Assembly: GCA_019637395.1 (NCBI GenBank)
Contig: JAHBVR010000005.1
Location: 253,312-317,311 of the forward strand
Source: Vulcanimicrobiota bacterium
GTDB lineage: Bacteria; Vulcanimicrobiota; Xenobia; Xenobiales; JADMJV01
Reading direction: 5' to 3'
Length of the DNA: 64,000 nucleotides
In this document: piece after piece, positions 61,145 through 64,000 of the stretch
Position numbering within the stretch: the stretch's first letter is position 1
How the letters are laid out: each line of letters begins with the position of its first letter
Position numbers and translations under genes: made by a program
The notes under the pieces: generated by a model
What the model was told of the DNA's origin: nothing
Database searches by the model: none
What the model saw: the letters and a program-made list of their open reading frames with translations, nothing else

Positions 61145-61561
61145 ATGAAACTCGTCTCTCTTCGAGAACTGCAAGATAGCCTGAGTCGCTGTTCCGCGAC
61201 CACAGCTTACCTCGACACCTTCTACGAAGTCTTCCTGGCCAAGTCGCCGGAGATACGCGCCGGATTTCAAGGCGTGGATATGGGGGTCCAAAAGCAGCGT
61301 CTGGCCGCCCGGCTCCCCCGCCTGCTGGAGCTGGCCACCTGTGAACCCACCTCAGCTGAGGTGCTTGAGGCAGCCCGGCTCCATTCGGCCCGGCATCACG
61401 GCCGTGGCGCTCAGCAAACCGATCTTTGGCTGGAAGCGCTGTGCGAGACGTTTCGCCGCCATGACCCGGACTTCGATGCTTCGCTGGAAGAGCAATTACG
61501 CCGGCAGATGAGCAAAGTTCTGGCCTGGCTACAGCCGCATTCGAGTTCAGAGGCGGGCTGA
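61145..61561 (+). CDS. Single-domain globin
   Basis: A 138-residue helical protein of globin size. Helix A-B region: TTAYLDTFYEVFLAKSPEIRAGFQGVDMGVQKQRLA. The proximal-His helix reads EAARLHSARHHGRG (His80 the likely F8 ligand), and the G/H helices include WLEALCETFRRHDPDF and LRRQMSKVLAWL. GGAGAAG is 8 bases before the ATG. It is the first gene of the cbb3 oxidase operon, 4 bases before ccoN, so a role in oxygen delivery or nitric-oxide removal for the oxidase is likely, though only inferred. Confidence 0.8.
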   Translation: MKLVSLRELQDSLSRCSATTAYLDTFYEVFLAKSPEIRAGFQGVDMGVQKQRLAARLPRLLELATCEPTSAEVLEAARLHSARHHGRGAQQTDLWLEALCETFRRHDPDFDASLEEQLRRQMSKVLAWLQPHSSSEAG

Positions 61562-61565
61562 GCGA

Positions 61566-63095
61566 TTGGATACACAGCTGGCTTTTGTCATTCTAACCTT
61601 CGGAGCCTCGGTGCTGGCCATGGTCAGCTTCGTGGTGGCGCTGATCCAGCGCCAGGTACTGGTGCCCCCTCAGGCGGCCCAAGCCATCTTCTCAACCGGT
61701 GAGATGGGTTGCACCGAACTGGAGAGCAGGCCGAACAATCGCTGGAAATCGCTGGATCAAAGTGCCCGGGGACCGATTCTCTATTTTCTACTCTCCTCCG
61801 TGGGCTGGTTGCTGCTGGGTTCAACCCTGGGCCTGATCGTTTCTATCAAATTCCATCATCCCGAATTTCTGGGAACTCGGGATTTCTTAACCTTCGGCAA
61901 GCTGCGTACTCTGCACCTCAATATCATCGCTTATGGTTGGCTGAGCTTCGCCGGCCTGGGGTTGTCCTTATGGCTGGTTCCCCGCATTATGCGAGTCCCG
62001 CTTCACAAGCCCAAGATTTTGTATCTGGCCGGCTCGATGTGGAATTTCGGAGTCTGCCTGGGCTGCCTTGGTATTCTCTCTGGATATACGGACGGCCTGG
62101 AATGGTTGGAGTTCTGGTGGCCCATTGATGGACTGCTGGCTGTGGCCGGCGCCCTGGTAGCCATTCCTTTGTTTCAGACCATCTGGCGTAGCCAGGAAAA
62201 GCATTTTTATGTGACCATGTGGTATACTCTGGCTGCCTTTATCTGGTTTCCCGTTCTGTTCGTGATTGCCAATATGCACTTTCTGCACACCGGTGTGCAA
62301 CAGGGTATTGTCAACTGGTGGTTCGCGCATAATGTTTTGGGCCTGTGGGTTACCCCTCTGGGCCTGGGAATTGTTTACTATCTGCTGCCCAAAATTACCG
62401 GCTACCCCATTTTCTCTTATCAACTATCTCTCTTTGGTTTTTGGGGTCTGGCCTTATTCTATTCTCAGGTTGGTGCTCATCATCTGCTGGGTTCGCCGAT
62501 CCCGACCTGGGTCGCCAATCTTTCGATTGTCATGAGCGTGGGTATGGCCATTCCCGTCATCACGGTGGCCATCAATCACCACGTGTCGGCCTATCGGCAT
62601 CTGGGGGTTCTCAGGCAGTCCGTCGTTCTCCGTTTCATTGTTTTTGGGGCGATGATGTACACGGTCAGTTCGTTGCAGGGTTCGCTGCACTCACTCAGGA
62701 CCTTTAATTACATTTCCCATTTCACGCACTGGACCGTTTCGCACGCTCATTTGGGGCTCTACGGCTTTACCAGCATGGTCTTTTTCGGCGGGATCTATTT
62801 TGCTCTGCCGCGGCTGCTCGACCGGGATTGGGAATACCCGGGTCTGATCAACCTCCATTTTTGGCTGGCAGCCACCGGTATCCTGACCTATGCCGTGTCC
62901 TTGGGAATCGGCGGAATTCTCCAGGGTATGGCCCTGCGAGATTCTTCCGGGACCTTTGAGCAATCCCTGAAAGTAACGCTGCCTTACCTGGTGGGCCGCA
63001 GCCTGGGCGGCAGCCTGATGCTGCTGTCCCACCTTGTCTTTGCCTTCAATATCTGCGATCTGCTGGGCCGGACCGCCAGGGAGAAGAGGTCATGA
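61566..63095 (+). CDS. ccoN: cbb3-type cytochrome c oxidase subunit I
   Basis: A 509-residue polytopic protein starting with TTG. Heme/copper ligands in cbb3 positions: His117 (LRTLHLNIIAYGW, low-spin heme b), His255 (WWFAHNVLGLW, CuB), Tyr271/272 (GIVYYLLPK, cross-linked Tyr candidate), His305/306 (QVGAHHLLG, CuB) and His393/His395 (WTVSHAHLG, hemes). A first membrane helix (5-27) and a polar loop precede the standard 12-helix core. It reduces O2 to water and pumps protons. Overlaps ccoO by ATGA. Confidence 0.93.
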   Translation: MDTQLAFVILTFGASVLAMVSFVVALIQRQVLVPPQAAQAIFSTGEMGCTELESRPNNRWKSLDQSARGPILYFLLSSVGWLLLGSTLGLIVSIKFHHPEFLGTRDFLTFGKLRTLHLNIIAYGWLSFAGLGLSLWLVPRIMRVPLHKPKILYLAGSMWNFGVCLGCLGILSGYTDGLEWLEFWWPIDGLLAVAGALVAIPLFQTIWRSQEKHFYVTMWYTLAAFIWFPVLFVIANMHFLHTGVQQGIVNWWFAHNVLGLWVTPLGLGIVYYLLPKITGYPIFSYQLSLFGFWGLALFYSQVGAHHLLGSPIPTWVANLSIVMSVGMAIPVITVAINHHVSAYRHLGVLRQSVVLRFIVFGAMMYTVSSLQGSLHSLRTFNYISHFTHWTVSHAHLGLYGFTSMVFFGGIYFALPRLLDRDWEYPGLINLHFWLAATGILTYAVSLGIGGILQGMALRDSSGTFEQSLKVTLPYLVGRSLGGSLMLLSHLVFAFNICDLLGRTAREKRS

Positions 63096-63664
63096 AAAAA
63101 GCTTATATTTTCGTATTTGGCGCCAGCAGCACGCTTTTGCTGTCCACCTTTCTCTTCGTGATTGTGCCTCGGCTCGGACAAAGTGAGGTCGTTCAGGAGG
63201 GGCGGAGTGCCCAGCTCCCCTATACCGAGGTGCAAGCCCGAGGGCGCGCGGTTTATATCGAATATGGGTGTATTTACTGTCATTCCCAGCAGGTGCGCGA
63301 TCCGGTCGCCGGCGCCGATGGCCACTTTGGTTGGGGCCGCCCCAGCCGGCCTTCGGATTACATTTATGACCGTCCTCACCTGCTGGGAACTTCCCGAACC
63401 GGACCCGATCTTTCCAATATTGGCTTGAGACAGCCCAGCCGGGATTGGCACCATCTGCATTTATATAATCCTCGGCTGCTGGTTCCCTGGAGTATTATGC
63501 CCGGCTTTCCCTTCCTCTATCGGGTGGTTCCGGGCGAGCAGGCGCCCGCCGAGGGGGCGATAGAAATTCCCAACTCGAAGGGCAACTGGCTGCTCCCTTC
63601 AGAAAAAGCCAGCTCACTGGTTGAATACCTGACCTGCCTGAAGCGAGACGGGGAGACACCTTGA
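63092..63664 (+). CDS. ccoO: cbb3-type cytochrome c oxidase subunit II (mono-heme c)
   Basis: A 190-residue protein with one N-terminal membrane anchor (about 4-26) and a periplasmic cytochrome c domain. Heme is attached at CIYCH (60-64), followed by SQQVRDP and, later, WSIMPGFPFL with the likely distal Met ligand. RTGPDLSNIG is a CcoO hallmark. It passes electrons to CcoN. Its ATG overlaps the ccoN stop and its stop overlaps the next TTG start. Confidence 0.93.
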   Translation: MKKAYIFVFGASSTLLLSTFLFVIVPRLGQSEVVQEGRSAQLPYTEVQARGRAVYIEYGCIYCHSQQVRDPVAGADGHFGWGRPSRPSDYIYDRPHLLGTSRTGPDLSNIGLRQPSRDWHHLHLYNPRLLVPWSIMPGFPFLYRVVPGEQAPAEGAIEIPNSKGNWLLPSEKASSLVEYLTCLKRDGETP

Positions 63665-64000
63665 GCAACCTCTTTGAAGCCGACCGGGTGGGGCACGAAA
63701 AGCCTGATCCGATCGAGAACTCCTCGAGCCGGCTGATCGTCGTGCCACTGACCCTGCTGACGCTTTTTCTGGCTTTCGGAATGACTTATCTGACGATATA
63801 TACCGATAAAGTCGACTTTACTCAGGGAGACAGCCGTTCCCAGGGCGGGGCTGCTCTGGCCACACCCCTCTCGGACCCGAGCCTGCTCGGTCAGGAAGTG
63901 TTCCAGAAGAATTGCCAGGCTTGCCATCAGGTGAACGGAGCGGGCGTGGGCTCCACTTTTCCTCCCCTGGATGGCTCCGAATGGGTCAATGGAGAACCGG
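63661..64000 (+). CDS. Membrane-anchored cytochrome c, cut by window end
   Basis: Starts with TTG at 63661 overlapping the ccoO stop (TTGA) and is open at 64000 (113 residues seen). One membrane helix (about 24-46) is followed by a periplasmic linker and a heme c site CQACH (85-89), then VNGAGVGSTFPPLDGSEW. By position it takes the CcoP place, but only one short anchor and one heme site are visible so far, so it may be a mono-heme variant or a protein with further domains beyond the edge. No CcoQ-like small gene lies between. Confidence 0.85.
   Translation, partial: MSNLFEADRVGHEKPDPIENSSSRLIVVPLTLLTLFLAFGMTYLTIYTDKVDFTQGDSRSQGGAALATPLSDPSLLGQEVFQKNCQACHQVNGAGVGSTFPPLDGSEWVNGEP

Noticed and set aside
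61052-61291. 80-residue N-terminal extension of the copper ATPase
   Set aside because: It would run through the divergent promoter and into the globin gene; the ATG at 61051 has an SD and starts just before the metal-binding domain.

Overview
The window is a gene-dense, high-GC piece of chromosome from an aerobic, chemo-organotrophic bacterium with a didem-like envelope: it has lipoproteins, an S-layer-free set of secreted proteins, pseudopilins, MscS channels and a DapB lysine/peptidoglycan pathway gene. Core metabolism is represented by NADP-type isocitrate dehydrogenase, malate dehydrogenase, a long acyl-CoA dehydrogenase and a cbb3-type oxidase cluster. The proteins look distant from well-known model genera. 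Ser/Thr kinases, TPR proteins and unusual domain fusions are frequent, which would suit a poorly sampled phylum (for example Eremiobacterota/Xenobia-like or Armatimonadota-like lineages), but this is only an impression and cannot be settled from the sequence alone. I see no rRNA, tRNA, CRISPR array, transposase, integrase or phage structural gene.

Layout. 1-8584: a Uma2-type nuclease fragment, a small unknown protein, then a signalling block (receptor Ser/Thr kinase and histidine kinase on the minus strand, divergent from a REC-HD-GYP-TPR-SARP regulator) and recN. 8653-17290: M16 peptidase-dapB, a methyltransferase, a molybdopterin sulfite-oxidase-like enzyme, a repeat protein, icd, a TVP38-type membrane protein, an acyl-CoA dehydrogenase, a terminator and a long structured inverted repeat. 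17291-26461: unknown proteins, a frameshifted M48 peptidase, a histidine phosphatase, and a coupled pair made of a glutamine amidotransferase-transglutaminase fusion and a DUF2126 putative amidoligase. 26617-35757: two pseudopilins, a large membrane-anchored protein, a MerR-type regulator with a vWA protein, a sulfatase, a LytS/LytTR pair and a small membrane protein.

35836-48907: a 996-residue GH13 enzyme, an S1/P1-type nuclease, a small membrane peptide coupled to a TrhO-RluA fusion, an MscS channel, a degenerate BadF-type ATPase, a TPR secreted protein, an ABC-2-like permease, a phosphodiester glycosidase and a possibly decayed proline-rich gene. 48967-58866: mdh, a DUF2231 membrane pair, a TPR lipoprotein, a predicted cysteine protease, an alpha/beta hydrolase, an SGNH protein and a secreted TPR-CHAT protein. 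58886-64000: a CcoI/FixI-type copper ATPase divergent from globin-ccoN-ccoO-cytochrome c; the last gene runs off the window.

Most interesting points: (i) the signalling block with two rare fusions; (ii) the GATase-transglutaminase plus DUF2126 pair, a likely unstudied amide-forming or peptide-modifying system; (iii) the globin placed at the head of a cbb3 oxidase operon behind a palindromic operator; (iv) two promoters whose spacing predicts leaderless mRNAs; (v) the TrhO-RluA fusion. Many starts here are GTG or TTG. Several minus-strand starts were moved downstream because a good Shine-Dalgarno (SD) sequence decides them. Three positions where a missing single base breaks a reading frame could be real decay or assembly error.
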